The notes beneath the pieces were generated by a model. It saw nothing but the letters and a program-made list of their open reading frames with translations. It made no database searches and was not told the DNA's origin. From the NCBI RefSeq assembly GCF_025787225.1, contig NZ_CP090958.1, forward strand, positions 124,001 through 188,000: a stretch of DNA of 64,000 nt. Reading direction: 5' to 3'. Both the position numbers and the translations under genes were made by a program. Position 1 is the stretch's first letter. Each line of letters opens with the position of its first letter. The DNA is from Saxibacter everestensis. GTDB lineage: Bacteria > Actinomycetota > Actinomycetes > Actinomycetales > Brevibacteriaceae. Below are positions 8,312 through 17,058 of this stretch, in pieces.

Positions 8312-11081
8312 CTGGTTCTGATCGAGCGTCGACATTCCGGTTTTCGTCAACCGGGAGCTCATGCTTGAATGTGCGCCGCGTCTTGGTGGCGTTCCGGTAG
8401 CTCACCGGACGATTCAGTTCAAGCATCGAACTGATGACGCGTTGCGAGTTCTGGCCATCACGGACTGGGAATGTGCGTTCCATTCGCTCCAGGTAGGGCG
8501 TGTCGGTGCTCCAGTCTGGCGACGCCAGCGACTCGATCCCGGACAATGCCTGATCCACTGTTTCGGCAACCGGGCCGAATCCGTCTCGCTGAAAATCAAA
8601 GTAACCGCGACGGTAGGACTGAGTCCCGCCATAGAAGTCATCGGCGTCGAACTGAAAGTAGACGACCGGACGGTACAGATAGGCAATTTCGAACGCGATT
8701 GACGAGAAGTCCGTCACCATGAGCCGTGATTTCGCGATCTCGTCCTGCACGTTGCTGTCTGAATAGCTCTTGACCCGCACATGGCTCGGAAGCTCGAATT
8801 GATTCAAATACGGTTCCATATCCGGGTGCGGCATGAAGACCACATCCAGACCTGCCGACTTCGCGATCTCGGCAAGGCGAGGGCTATTCAGTAGGGACGA
8901 CCATTGGGATGCGAACTCTGAATCCCTGAACTCAGGATTGATCAGGCGCCGATTGGTCCCGGGTATCAGCTCTCCGGCCACCGACTTCCGCCAGGTGGGC
9001 ATGACGAGCAGAGATGACTTTTCTTTCAAGGGGATTGCGCGGTCACGGAGCAGTAGCCGATCGTGCCGCGGAAATCCCGTGAGCCGCACCTCTTTGCGAG
9101 TGAACTTGTAGCGCGTGTGGTCGCCAGCAATCGAGTCGCGTTCCGGGTCAGTTGCCGTGATGAACAGGTCGACGTCTTTTGCGTTGAACCAGGTGGCGAG
9201 GTCATTATTCGTGACGCCGTGCTGGAGGAAGGTGTACTTACTGAGTCTGGGTCCGTAGCGTTCCCGGGGCAGAGGGTTGACGACGTAGTCATCGATGTGT
9301 GAGGAGGCGAGGTGCTTTGCCCGCAGCATTAGAATTCGCCAAGCAGTCGTGTTGTAAGCGACGAGCCGGAATCCCTCAGCCTCTAGCCGGTTCCAATCCG
9401 GCGAGTCGCGCTGAAGTACGAACCAGGAATTTATCTCTGGGCGTTCGGCTGCAACATAGCGATACAGATGTTCGGCATTATCATTCGCCCGCGCGCTCCG
9501 GTCCATGAAAGCCCATGCGCCTTCGAACTTTCGGCCGACTGGGAGAACGTGCAGAGCGAGTGCCAGTGCGCGATCTTCAAGAGAAGCTTTGCCAAACGCG
9601 GCCGTGACGTTCGTGACCGATCGTCGAAGCGACTCTTTCAGCCTGGTCGTGATTCGCATGTGCTGAACCCGAAACTTCTTCGGTACCATTCGCTGCTTGC
9701 GGACCAGAATATTGTCGTAGTCCTTGCGATGTAGGGAGAAGTTCGGGCGTGATGCCCAGTCTCCCCGGAACTCCACCGGTTGACCGTTGAGATTGATGCG
9801 AACCGTTCCGCTAGCCGATATCCAGAGGAACCGCCTGTGCAACAGGGGTTTCTGATAGTAGACGATGTCAGTGATTTTGGCATGTAGTGGCTCTACGGCA
9901 CGCCCCCGAATGAAAATCTCCTCGGCGGGCAGATTTCCCTTGTACGTGTAACTGATCAGGGCCAGCTGGGCCTCGGCATCGTACTTTTCGATCCGGGCGT
10001 TGCTGGGTATGTGCGACTCCTGATCTAAAAGTAGAAGTGATTTTCGGATATCCGCCGGTACGGGCATGACGTCGAAGGTCTTGATTGCCTCGTCCGTCAG
10101 GAAACTTCTGATCTCCAGCAGAAGCCGGTGGAAAACGTCGCAGGTCTCCCGATCGAGTGTGGACGTCTTTGTGTAGAGTCCGGCATCGACCTTCAGGTAC
10201 CAGAAGATGTCGTAAAGCACTGTGTTCTGTAGCCAGTACGGCACATGCCCGTACGTTTCCAGGCCACCGCGAAGTAGATCCAGGTGGCCGTATTTCGGTA
10301 CGTCGGTGTACTTTCGGGGATCGGCATGACTGGTTTGCATGGTCGAAGAGTTATCTGCCCTGCGCCTGTACAGGTACCTAGCCTCTGCGACGAGGCCGAT
10401 CTGCGGCTTTTTGCACTGCAGCATGTACTTCCCCACGAAGTGCCCATCTTCGAACGTGGGGCGAATTCGCGCATCGAATGTCAGCCCGGAACGTTGGATG
10501 ACCTCGCGGCGGAAGAACGCCGACGACGCGTGCAGGTGGATGACGTTTGGAAAGCCATCCAGGTCAGCAATCCGGTTTCCGCTATTGAATCGCTTGCGAA
10601 GTGGATGGCCGTCCCGTTCGTGGCCAAGCGCCTCCTCCCAGTAAACAAGGTGCGCTGCGAACAACTCGGTGTCCGAAGCGGCGGAGTCAGCCATGTAGCT
10701 GGAGATCGAGGAGAAGTAGGCCGGGTCCAACATGTCATCGGGGTCGGCGAATGTGAGCCAGTCATTCCGTGCGTGGTGGATACCCAGGTTGCGTGCCGAG
10801 GCCTGGCCGCCATTCTCCTTGGTGAGCACCCGGATAGCCTGCGGATGCTGCGTCTGCCACTTTTGCAGCCGCTCAAACGAGTCATCGGTTGACCCGTCGT
10901 CGACGAGTACGATGTCCAGGTCGTCGATCGGGTAGCTTTGCGCCTCAAACGAGTCGATGAAGTCATCGAGGTAACGAGCAACGTTGTAAACAGCGACGAC
11001 AACTGAGAACTGTCCTGGCTTCGGCGAGGCAGCGGCATCATCCGGCAGTGAAGCAGGCGGAGGTGTCGTGTCACTAGCCAT
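8286..11081 (-). CDS. Bifunctional GT2 / TagF-like glycerophosphotransferase
   Basis: A 931-residue two-domain enzyme of teichoic-acid type. Residues about 25-330 are a GT-A family 2 glycosyltransferase (VVVAVYNVARYLDDF, LVDDGSTDDSF near 57-68, DPDDM near 113). The C-terminal part, about 500-880, resembles CDP-glycerol:glycerophosphotransferases (FLQHGVTNND near 616, TDFSSIAFEIAYLYRPVVYF near 786). A middle segment of about 150 residues looks like a beta-rich linker. Enzymes of this kind polymerise polyol phosphate and glycosylate or prime it at the cytoplasmic membrane. It is encoded opposite to the Stealth genes and overlaps the second by 26 bp at the 3' ends. The transferred group could be glycerol phosphate or another CDP-linked polyol. 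Confidence 0.87.
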   Translation of the reverse strand: MASDTTPPPASLPDDAAASPKPGQFSVVVAVYNVARYLDDFIDSFEAQSYPIDDLDIVLVDDGSTDDSFERLQKWQTQHPQAIRVLTKENGGQASARNLGIHHARNDWLTFADPDDMLDPAYFSSISSYMADSAASDTELFAAHLVYWEEALGHERDGHPLRKRFNSGNRIADLDGFPNVIHLHASSAFFRREVIQRSGLTFDARIRPTFEDGHFVGKYMLQCKKPQIGLVAEARYLYRRRADNSSTMQTSHADPRKYTDVPKYGHLDLLRGGLETYGHVPYWLQNTVLYDIFWYLKVDAGLYTKTSTLDRETCDVFHRLLLEIRSFLTDEAIKTFDVMPVPADIRKSLLLLDQESHIPSNARIEKYDAEAQLALISYTYKGNLPAEEIFIRGRAVEPLHAKITDIVYYQKPLLHRRFLWISASGTVRINLNGQPVEFRGDWASRPNFSLHRKDYDNILVRKQRMVPKKFRVQHMRITTRLKESLRRSVTNVTAAFGKASLEDRALALALHVLPVGRKFEGAWAFMDRSARANDNAEHLYRYVAAERPEINSWFVLQRDSPDWNRLEAEGFRLVAYNTTAWRILMLRAKHLASSHIDDYVVNPLPRERYGPRLSKYTFLQHGVTNNDLATWFNAKDVDLFITATDPERDSIAGDHTRYKFTRKEVRLTGFPRHDRLLLRDRAIPLKEKSSLLVMPTWRKSVAGELIPGTNRRLINPEFRDSEFASQWSSLLNSPRLAEIAKSAGLDVVFMPHPDMEPYLNQFELPSHVRVKSYSDSNVQDEIAKSRLMVTDFSSIAFEIAYLYRPVVYFQFDADDFYGGTQSYRRGYFDFQRDGFGPVAETVDQALSGIESLASPDWSTDTPYLERMERTFPVRDGQNSQRVISSMLELNRPVSYRNATKTRRTFKHELPVDENRNVDARSEPATARTPAS

Positions 11082-11306
11082 CAGCGGGGAATCTCGTTTC
11101 GCACTTTATTGCGATCCGCCATCGGTCAGAGGCAGTTGGTGACGTCAGGCGAGCGCGGGGGGATGGGGCAGGGCATAGTTTACTTGAGCGGCGAACCGGG
11201 TCAAATGTCGTTCGTGGCCGGCCGGTGGCACGAAGGCCCTCGCACACAGCGCGAACTCAGATCCCCGTGAGAGAGTTCCAGTGACCAATCGACGTAAGGA
11301 ACTCAT

Positions 11307-12521
11307 TTGTCGCTTTTCTCTCAGGCCAGGTCTATCGCAGGCCACATTGGCTCACTGGCGGCAGAGCGCTGGGCAGCACGCCGAGTCTTCGCTGATCTTG
11401 GCGTGGGCACGAAGTCCACGGACGACCGGTTCGAGGTCGGCGTCTACTTCGCCGATTCGCCGGTCAATATTTACCAGATCCGGCAATGGCTCGGCCCCTT
11501 TGAGGTGCTGGCGAAATCCCATTCGCTGGGCATCCTGTGCCGAAACGCGCTGACCGCCAGGGAACTGCAAGCAGAGACGACCCTGCCGGTCCGCTATTCG
11601 CGGCTGTCCAGCGGTCTCGATAAGTTCTTCGCCGAGAATCCCCTTCGGGTGGTGTTCTACGTCAACCAGAACACGCAGAACTTTCAGGGGCTCAAGTTCC
11701 CCGAACCTGCGCATGTGCACCTTAGCCACGGCGAGAGTGAAAAAATCTCGATGTCGTCCAACCAGCTCAAGGCCTATGACTTCGCCTTCACCGCCGGCCA
11801 GGCCGCCCGGGATCGAATTCTCAGCCGCCTGATCGATTTCGAGCCGGCCCGGCTGATCGATGTGGGCCGACCCCAGATCGACATACCGGCTCACGGTCCC
11901 GACCTGCCGGAGGATGACCGCACAGTCGTGCTGTACGCACCCACTTGGGAAGGTGACGCGCCGGCCATGTCGTACAGCTCGGTTGCGTCGCACGGTCGAG
12001 CCGTCGTCGGCCGGCTGCTTTCCACCGGACGCCATCGCGTCATCTACCGACCGCACCCCCGCACCGGTGTGATTTCCGCGGCGGCAAGGTCCGCCAACGC
12101 GGAAATCCAGGACCTCATCGTCAAGGCAAATGGCCGCGACCCGGGCGCCAATCACCTGATCGATACCGGCAAGGACTTCGGCTGGGGGCTCGCCGCTGCC
12201 GATGTCTGCGTGTGCGATATCTCTGCGGTCACCTTCGACTGGATGACGACAGCCAAGCCGCTTCTCCTCACGGAACCCGTTGCCCCGGGTGCGGCCGTCG
12301 ACGGTTCCGGCGTGGTGGGAAAACTCCCGCTGATTGCGCAAGTCGATGCCGATCGGATTGTGGAACTGATCGATGACCTGCTAATCACCGGCAAGGCCGC
12401 GGAGTACACGGAATTGTGCGCCTACCACTTCGGCGACACCGCTCCCGGTGAGAGTCTTAACCGGTTCGTGGCCGCAACCGAGCACGTGATTCGTGACCGT
12501 TCGCAGAAGCTCGGCAGCTGA
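11307..12521 (+). CDS. CDP-glycerol glycerophosphotransferase-like protein A
   Basis: A 404-residue protein resembling the catalytic domain of TagB/TagF-type CDP-glycerol glycerophosphotransferases but without an attached GT2 domain. Visible motifs are HVHLSHGESEK near residue 135, YAPTWEGDAPAMSYSS near 212, RPHPRTG near 250, and DISAVTFDWMTTAKPLL near 303. It starts at a TTG (11307) preceded by TAAGGA at suitable spacing. It is closely related to the gene at 17059: long blocks such as YVNQN, SHGES, KISM.SNQLKAYD and the EGD.PAMSYSS segment are shared. It precedes the CDP-alcohol phosphatidyltransferase gene. Likely role: adding or extending a polyol-phosphate unit on a membrane-bound acceptor; priming versus elongation cannot be decided. 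Confidence 0.82.
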   Translation: MSLFSQARSIAGHIGSLAAERWAARRVFADLGVGTKSTDDRFEVGVYFADSPVNIYQIRQWLGPFEVLAKSHSLGILCRNALTARELQAETTLPVRYSRLSSGLDKFFAENPLRVVFYVNQNTQNFQGLKFPEPAHVHLSHGESEKISMSSNQLKAYDFAFTAGQAARDRILSRLIDFEPARLIDVGRPQIDIPAHGPDLPEDDRTVVLYAPTWEGDAPAMSYSSVASHGRAVVGRLLSTGRHRVIYRPHPRTGVISAAARSANAEIQDLIVKANGRDPGANHLIDTGKDFGWGLAAADVCVCDISAVTFDWMTTAKPLLLTEPVAPGAAVDGSGVVGKLPLIAQVDADRIVELIDDLLITGKAAEYTELCAYHFGDTAPGESLNRFVAATEHVIRDRSQKLGS

Positions 12522-12643
12522 CTCGCTGCCAGATCGAGGACCTTCAAGAGTCGGGGAAATTGTTAACCAGCCGTTAAGCTTGGTGGCACTGCCCGAACGC
12601 CTGCGCGTGGGCTTCGACTTATCTCTAGCACTGGAACCTGTTG

Positions 12644-13477
12644 ATGACTGACACTTCGCCGCGGCCGCAGCGGCCGACCCTCGCTGAGCTGCGCGCGGTC
12701 GCCCAGCCACCGGAAGTGCGCAATCGCAAGAACGCGGAGCACTGGAGTGCCCAGCTATACCTGCGGCACATTTCGATCTACATCACGGTGCTTCTGGTCC
12801 GGACCCGAATCAGCGCCAATGGCGTGACCGGCCTGATGATCCTGTCGGGCTGGGCGATTGCGGCCTCGCTGCTGATCCCGGGAATCTGGGGCCCGGTCCT
12901 GGCTGTGGTGTTCAGCCAGTTGCAGATGCTGATCGATTGCTGCGACGGCGAGGTTGCCCGGTGGCGCAACACCATGGGGGCCAAGGGGATCTTCCTGGAC
13001 AAGGTCGGCCATTACACAACGGAATCGTTCGTTGCGATAGCAATTGGCCTGCGTGCCATCGGCGACCTGAACCGCTTCGGCACAGAGCCCGGTATCGCCT
13101 TCAAGTACGCTTTCGCCGGCGCGCTTCTGGCGGTCTTCGTCCTGTTGAACAAGGCCTTGAACGACATGGTGCACGTTTCCCGGGCGTTTACCAAGCTCGA
13201 CAAGCTGCCAGACAGCAAAGAAGCCATGGCGGTGAACTCGGGAATGGTCGGCACGCTCCGAAATGCGGCGAAGTTCGTGCCTTTCCACCGGATTTACCAC
13301 TCCGTTGAACTCGCCTTGCTGAGCCTCGCCGCCGCCCTGTTCACCTTGTTCTTCGGCGGGATGTTCGACACAGAACTCGTCGGCGAACGAGGATTGGTCA
13401 TGATTCTCGTTCCGCTGTCCATTCTGGCAACGGCCGGCCATTTCGTGGCGATCATGGCATCGAAGAGGTTGAGGTAA
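12644..13477 (+). CDS. CDP-alcohol phosphatidyltransferase-family membrane enzyme
   Basis: A 277-residue integral membrane protein of the CDP-alcohol phosphatidyltransferase family, which joins a CDP-linked alcohol to a second hydroxyl compound with loss of CMP. The family signature D-x2-D-G-x2-A-R-x8-G-x3-D-x3-D begins at Asp98 (DCCDGEVAR) and continues to GIFLDKVGH, where the last aspartate, normally the catalytic base, is a histidine. About six hydrophobic segments follow the expected plan. The ATG at 12644 is used; a TTG directly precedes it. Its stop overlaps the next GT2 gene start (TAATG). Together with the cytidylyltransferase at 23895 it could make a phospho-linked lipid or sugar intermediate for the surface polymer. 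The His substitution leaves activity uncertain. Confidence 0.83.
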   Translation: MTDTSPRPQRPTLAELRAVAQPPEVRNRKNAEHWSAQLYLRHISIYITVLLVRTRISANGVTGLMILSGWAIAASLLIPGIWGPVLAVVFSQLQMLIDCCDGEVARWRNTMGAKGIFLDKVGHYTTESFVAIAIGLRAIGDLNRFGTEPGIAFKYAFAGALLAVFVLLNKALNDMVHVSRAFTKLDKLPDSKEAMAVNSGMVGTLRNAAKFVPFHRIYHSVELALLSLAAALFTLFFGGMFDTELVGERGLVMILVPLSILATAGHFVAIMASKRLR

Positions 13478-14385
13478 TGGAACAATCTTCAGCTGCAACG
13501 GGACGGGATGTTCCGGGATACGGTGTGGTCGTGCTCACCCAGGGCAAGCGACCGGACGACCTCAATCGAGGGCTTGAATCACTGCTCAACCAGCAGGACG
13601 TCGAACTCGACATCGTCTGCGTCGGGAACGGCTGGGAACCTACCGGCCTGCCAGCGGGCGTCAAGACGCTGGGACTGCCGGAGAATCTCGGCATTCCGGC
13701 GGGACGTAACGCCGGCGTCAGCCACGTACGAGGGGAGTTCCTTTTCTTCCTTGATGACGACGCCTGGCTACCGGAGAACAACTTCCTGTCCGACATCGCC
13801 GAGCTGTTACGAAAGAATCCACAGATCGGCCTGGTGCAGCCCAGGGTTGATGACCCGAGCGGGAAGATCAGCCCACGGCGCTGGATTCCACGCCTGCTCA
13901 AGCGCACCGCACAGCACTCGTCGAATGTCTTCTCGGTCTGGGAAGGAGCGGTCGCACTTCGGCGCAGCGTTTTCGACTCGACGGGCGGCTGGCCAGCGCC
14001 GTATTGGTATGCGCACGAGGGGATAGAACTGGCGTGGCGGGTCTGGGATCAGGGTTACCGGGTCTGGTACGCGGGCGACCTGCGCGCGGCACACCCGGTT
14101 ATCGACCAGCGCCGGCACAGCGAATACTTCTTCATGAATGCCCGGAACAGGGTCTGGCTGGCCAGGCGAAATCTGCGCTGGCCGGTCAGCTGGATGTACG
14201 TCGGAAGCTGGACGGTTCTGCAGGTACTTGCCTGGTTCCGGCACCCGGATCGTCTGAAGGCGTGGTTCACCGGCTGGCGGGCCGGATGGGCTGAAGATCC
14301 GTGGGGACCGGACGAAGACAAAAAGAAACTCTCCGGTCGGGGCGTGCTCCGGATGAGCCGCCACGGTAGACCGCCGATAGTGTAG
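13477..14385 (+). CDS. GT2-family glycosyltransferase
   Basis: A 302-residue single-domain family 2 glycosyltransferase, GT-A fold, acting at the cytoplasmic face of the membrane. The opening VVVLTQGKRPDDLNRGLESL, the GIPAGRNAGVSHVRGE segment and the DDDAWLPE metal/nucleotide motif near residue 93 are characteristic. EGIELAWRVWDQGYRVWY near residue 177 matches the ED-type acceptor-site region of rhamnosyl- and galactosyl-type GT2 enzymes. The ATG overlaps the stop of the CDP-alcohol phosphatidyltransferase gene by one base, so the two are co-translated. galE follows 37 bp after it, and UDP-galactose is therefore a possible donor. Donor and linkage are otherwise unknown. Confidence 0.88.
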   Translation: MEQSSAATGRDVPGYGVVVLTQGKRPDDLNRGLESLLNQQDVELDIVCVGNGWEPTGLPAGVKTLGLPENLGIPAGRNAGVSHVRGEFLFFLDDDAWLPENNFLSDIAELLRKNPQIGLVQPRVDDPSGKISPRRWIPRLLKRTAQHSSNVFSVWEGAVALRRSVFDSTGGWPAPYWYAHEGIELAWRVWDQGYRVWYAGDLRAAHPVIDQRRHSEYFFMNARNRVWLARRNLRWPVSWMYVGSWTVLQVLAWFRHPDRLKAWFTGWRAGWAEDPWGPDEDKKKLSGRGVLRMSRHGRPPIV

Positions 14386-14422
14386 GCGAGTCGAAGGCGT
14401 CTCGTGAAAGGACCCCAGAGCT

Positions 14423-15385
14423 TTGACAGTCATGGTTACCGGCGGTGCCGGCTATATCGGTTCGCACGTGGTGCGTCTTCTCGAGCGGTGCGGCGACGAT
14501 GTCGTGATCCTCGACGATCTGTCCAATGGTTTTTCCTCGCGGGCAGGGAGGCTGCCACTGGTTGATATTGACCTCTGCTCTGCTGAGGCGCAGAACCAGA
14601 TCGCCGACGTGATTCAGCGGTACGGCGTTGACTCTGTGATCCATTTCGCCGCGAAGAAGCAGGTCGGCGAATCGGTGGAGAGGCCGCTCTGGTACTACAG
14701 GCAGAATGTCACCGGACTTGGCAATCTTCTGCAGGCCGTCGGACAGTGCGGCGTCGCCAAGGTGGTGTTCTCCTCGTCCGCCGCGGCGTACGGGATGCCG
14801 GACATTCCGGTGGTGGGGGAGGACGTGCCGTGCCGGCCGATCAATCCGTATGGTGAAACCAAGCTGATCGGCGAATGGATGTTGCGCAACGCCGCCCGCG
14901 CGACCGGCCTGCGAACTGTCAGTCTTCGCTACTTCAACGTCGCCGGCGCCGGCTGGCCGGACCTGGCCGACAAAGCAGCCCTCAACCTCATTCCGATCGT
15001 GATCAATAGGCTGACCGAAGGAAAGAACCCCGTCGTTTTCGGCGACACATATGACACACCTGATGGCACGTGCGTCCGCGACTACGTGCACGTAGTCGAC
15101 CTGGCCGAGGCGCACATCAAGGCGCTCGACTTCCTGGATTCGGATGCGTGTGCGCCTTCGGTGTTCAATGTCGGCACCGGAACGGGCGCATCGGTTCTGG
15201 AAGTGATTGACTCGATCGGGCAGGTGTCGGGGCTGAACGTGATTCCGGACATTTCGGCAGCGCGTCCCGGTGACCCGGCGCAACTTGTTGCGGATGTGTC
15301 GCGGATCGAGGCGGAGCTGGGCTGGAAGGCGCAGTACGGACTGCCGGAAATCGTGGAGTCCGCGTGGGCCGCTCAGGCCCTGTAG
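14423..15385 (+). CDS. galE: UDP-glucose 4-epimerase
   Basis: A 320-residue extended SDR enzyme converting UDP-glucose to UDP-galactose with bound NAD. The glycine motif TGGAGYIGSH is at the N-terminus, SSSAAAYG precedes the active site, and the catalytic Tyr-x3-Lys is YGETK near residue 142. SLRYFNVAGA and the RDYVHVVDLAEAH stretch are classic GalE features. A TTG start at 14423 fits the ribosome site GAAAGGA at 14405-14411 better than the internal ATG at 14432, and gives the usual N-terminus MTVMVTGG. It is the last gene of the 11307-15385 run. It ends directly against the convergent GT2 gene, with no base between the two stop codons. It supplies activated galactose for the polymer cluster or for general metabolism. 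Confidence 0.93.
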   Translation: MTVMVTGGAGYIGSHVVRLLERCGDDVVILDDLSNGFSSRAGRLPLVDIDLCSAEAQNQIADVIQRYGVDSVIHFAAKKQVGESVERPLWYYRQNVTGLGNLLQAVGQCGVAKVVFSSSAAAYGMPDIPVVGEDVPCRPINPYGETKLIGEWMLRNAARATGLRTVSLRYFNVAGAGWPDLADKAALNLIPIVINRLTEGKNPVVFGDTYDTPDGTCVRDYVHVVDLAEAHIKALDFLDSDACAPSVFNVGTGTGASVLEVIDSIGQVSGLNVIPDISAARPGDPAQLVADVSRIEAELGWKAQYGLPEIVESAWAAQAL

Positions 15386-16897
15386 CTACCGACGCGCCGC
15401 CTTCAGGCTGCGTGAGAGCCGGCGCAAACCGCGGCCTACCGGCTTTCGTAGCTGAGTGGGGACGTAGCTGGCGGCTTTCGCCACGATCCTGCGACTCGCT
15501 GGCTTCCCCAACAGCACACTGAGGTTCCCCAGGTCTGTGGCGAAGAGTCGGATTCGCCCGTCCGCTATCGCCGTCAGCTTGCCGTTCAGAGCCGCAGCCA
15601 CGGATATCCGGGTTCGCAACTGCGCATCTGGCGACGAGACGACGAGATGTAAGTCCAGCTTTCCATTCCCGAGCGAATAGAGCGCAGCTTTCGATATCCG
15701 GGCGGTGAAGCGCCTGGCGCCCGGAAGGTATAGCGGTTGTTCGTCCGGCGGCAATGCCTCAAGTGCAGCCACTACTGAGATCGACCTTTCTGTGCCCCGC
15801 CGGGTAACAGTTACTTCACCGGTGGCAAGCCCCACGGTGCTGTCGATTGTCTGCACTACCCCGCCAAGGGTGAGCGTTTCGTCGGTCAGGCGGACATCGT
15901 CGCACGCCACCAGGGCTGACTTGCTGTTCGTCACCGAGATCAGCTTGATCAGATCGGCTAGTCGCGCGTTCTGGATTGCGACGATGCGCGCTTTCTCCAC
16001 CGGGTCGAAGTACTCAAGGATGTCCGGGGTCAGAAAGCGATCGAGGATCCGACGGTGGCCGTGCATCCAGGCACGGCGCAGCGCCAGCGGCCGGCCCTTC
16101 ATCCGTGGGTTCTTCCAATGCCCCAGTGCGAGGCGACGAATCACGTCGGCACTGACGTCATCCCGAGTCGGTGAGGCCGGTAACCCGGAGGTGACAATCT
16201 CGACCAGCCGGTAGACGGTATGCGAGTGCTCGATCGGGTCGATCCCCGTGCTGCTGATGTTTCCGCCGTTTTCCTGCTGGTGGAGTTCGTAGCAGACGTC
16301 GTCGGCATAGATGGAGACCCGAGAAGCAAGCGTGTAGGCGCGGAACGTGAACAGCGCATCCTCAAGCCTGATTCGCTCCTCCGGGAAACGCAGGTGATGC
16401 CGTTCAACCAGCTCCCGCCGGAACAGCTTCTGAGGCGTGTTTGCCCGAAAGACCTTGACCCAGTCCGCATCGACCTCGGTCTTCTCGAAAATGGATCTGC
16501 GCACTCCTCGTCCGCCCGCGCCAACCATCTTGGGAATCACCACGTCGCTGTGATGCTCGTCGGCGAAGCTGACGAGCTGGCGCAGGGCCTGGGGAGGCAT
16601 GAAGTCGTCGGCGTCGCAGAAGAACAGGTAGCGGCCTCGCGCTTTTTCGATCCCGCGGTTACGAGGCGCGCCGGCCCAGCCGGAGTTCTTCTGGGTCGCG
16701 ACCTGCAGCTCAGGGTTGTGGTCGGCAATCTCTCGAACTATGGCGAGGCTGTCGTCGGTTGAGCCGTCGTCGATGACGATGATCTCAATGGTCAGTGAGC
16801 CGAGTTCCTGCTTCAGAATCGATCCGATGGTCGACTTCAGGTAGTCCGCGGCGTTGTAGACCGGGACAATCACAGAAACGTCAGGGGAAGTGCTCAA
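15386..16897 (-). CDS. GT2-family glycosyltransferase with C-terminal module
   Basis: A 503-residue glycosyltransferase. Residues about 5-230 form the GT2 domain (VSVIVPVYNAADYLKS, DDGSTDDS near 43-50, CDADDFMPP near 93-101). The remaining 270 residues contain a helical stretch and then a beta-rich module ending around FATDLGNLSVLL near residue 455. This ending resembles those of three other glycosyltransferases in the cluster (18381, 20279 and 22298). A basic helical tail, ending RSLKAARR, follows and may touch the membrane. The start is the ATG at 16897. It is convergent with galE (stops adjacent) and divergent from the gene at 17059. Likely role: adding sugars to the phosphopolymer; donor unknown. 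Confidence 0.86.
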   Translation of the reverse strand: MSTSPDVSVIVPVYNAADYLKSTIGSILKQELGSLTIEIIVIDDGSTDDSLAIVREIADHNPELQVATQKNSGWAGAPRNRGIEKARGRYLFFCDADDFMPPQALRQLVSFADEHHSDVVIPKMVGAGGRGVRRSIFEKTEVDADWVKVFRANTPQKLFRRELVERHHLRFPEERIRLEDALFTFRAYTLASRVSIYADDVCYELHQQENGGNISSTGIDPIEHSHTVYRLVEIVTSGLPASPTRDDVSADVIRRLALGHWKNPRMKGRPLALRRAWMHGHRRILDRFLTPDILEYFDPVEKARIVAIQNARLADLIKLISVTNSKSALVACDDVRLTDETLTLGGVVQTIDSTVGLATGEVTVTRRGTERSISVVAALEALPPDEQPLYLPGARRFTARISKAALYSLGNGKLDLHLVVSSPDAQLRTRISVAAALNGKLTAIADGRIRLFATDLGNLSVLLGKPASRRIVAKAASYVPTQLRKPVGRGLRRLSRSLKAARR

Positions 16898-17008
16898 GGA
16901 GATGTTCCTTCTTGTGGCAGGGGATGTGCTGGCTCAAGGATATAGGGTGACGGCGCCCGGGACTCAGTATCCGCAGTCAGCTATTCGTTTCAGGTCCGCC
17001 GCTCAGCA

Positions 17009-17014
17009 TAGACT
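17009..17014 (+). promoter_or_regulatory. Possible -10 box before TagF-like gene B
   Basis: TAGACT, a common actinobacterial -10 form, lies 45 bp upstream of the TTG start at 17059, in the divergent region between two glycan genes. The same hexamer precedes the genes at 4979, 26391 and 27014. No clear -35 box was found, so this is tentative. Confidence 0.3.
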
Positions 17015-17058
17015 TTCTCTTCGGGTCGGTAACACAAGCAGCTCTAGGAGGGTACCCG

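Noticed and set aside
14267-15283. 338-codon minus-strand frame opposite galE
   Set aside because: galE has all diagnostic motifs and a ribosome site; the opposite frame has none.
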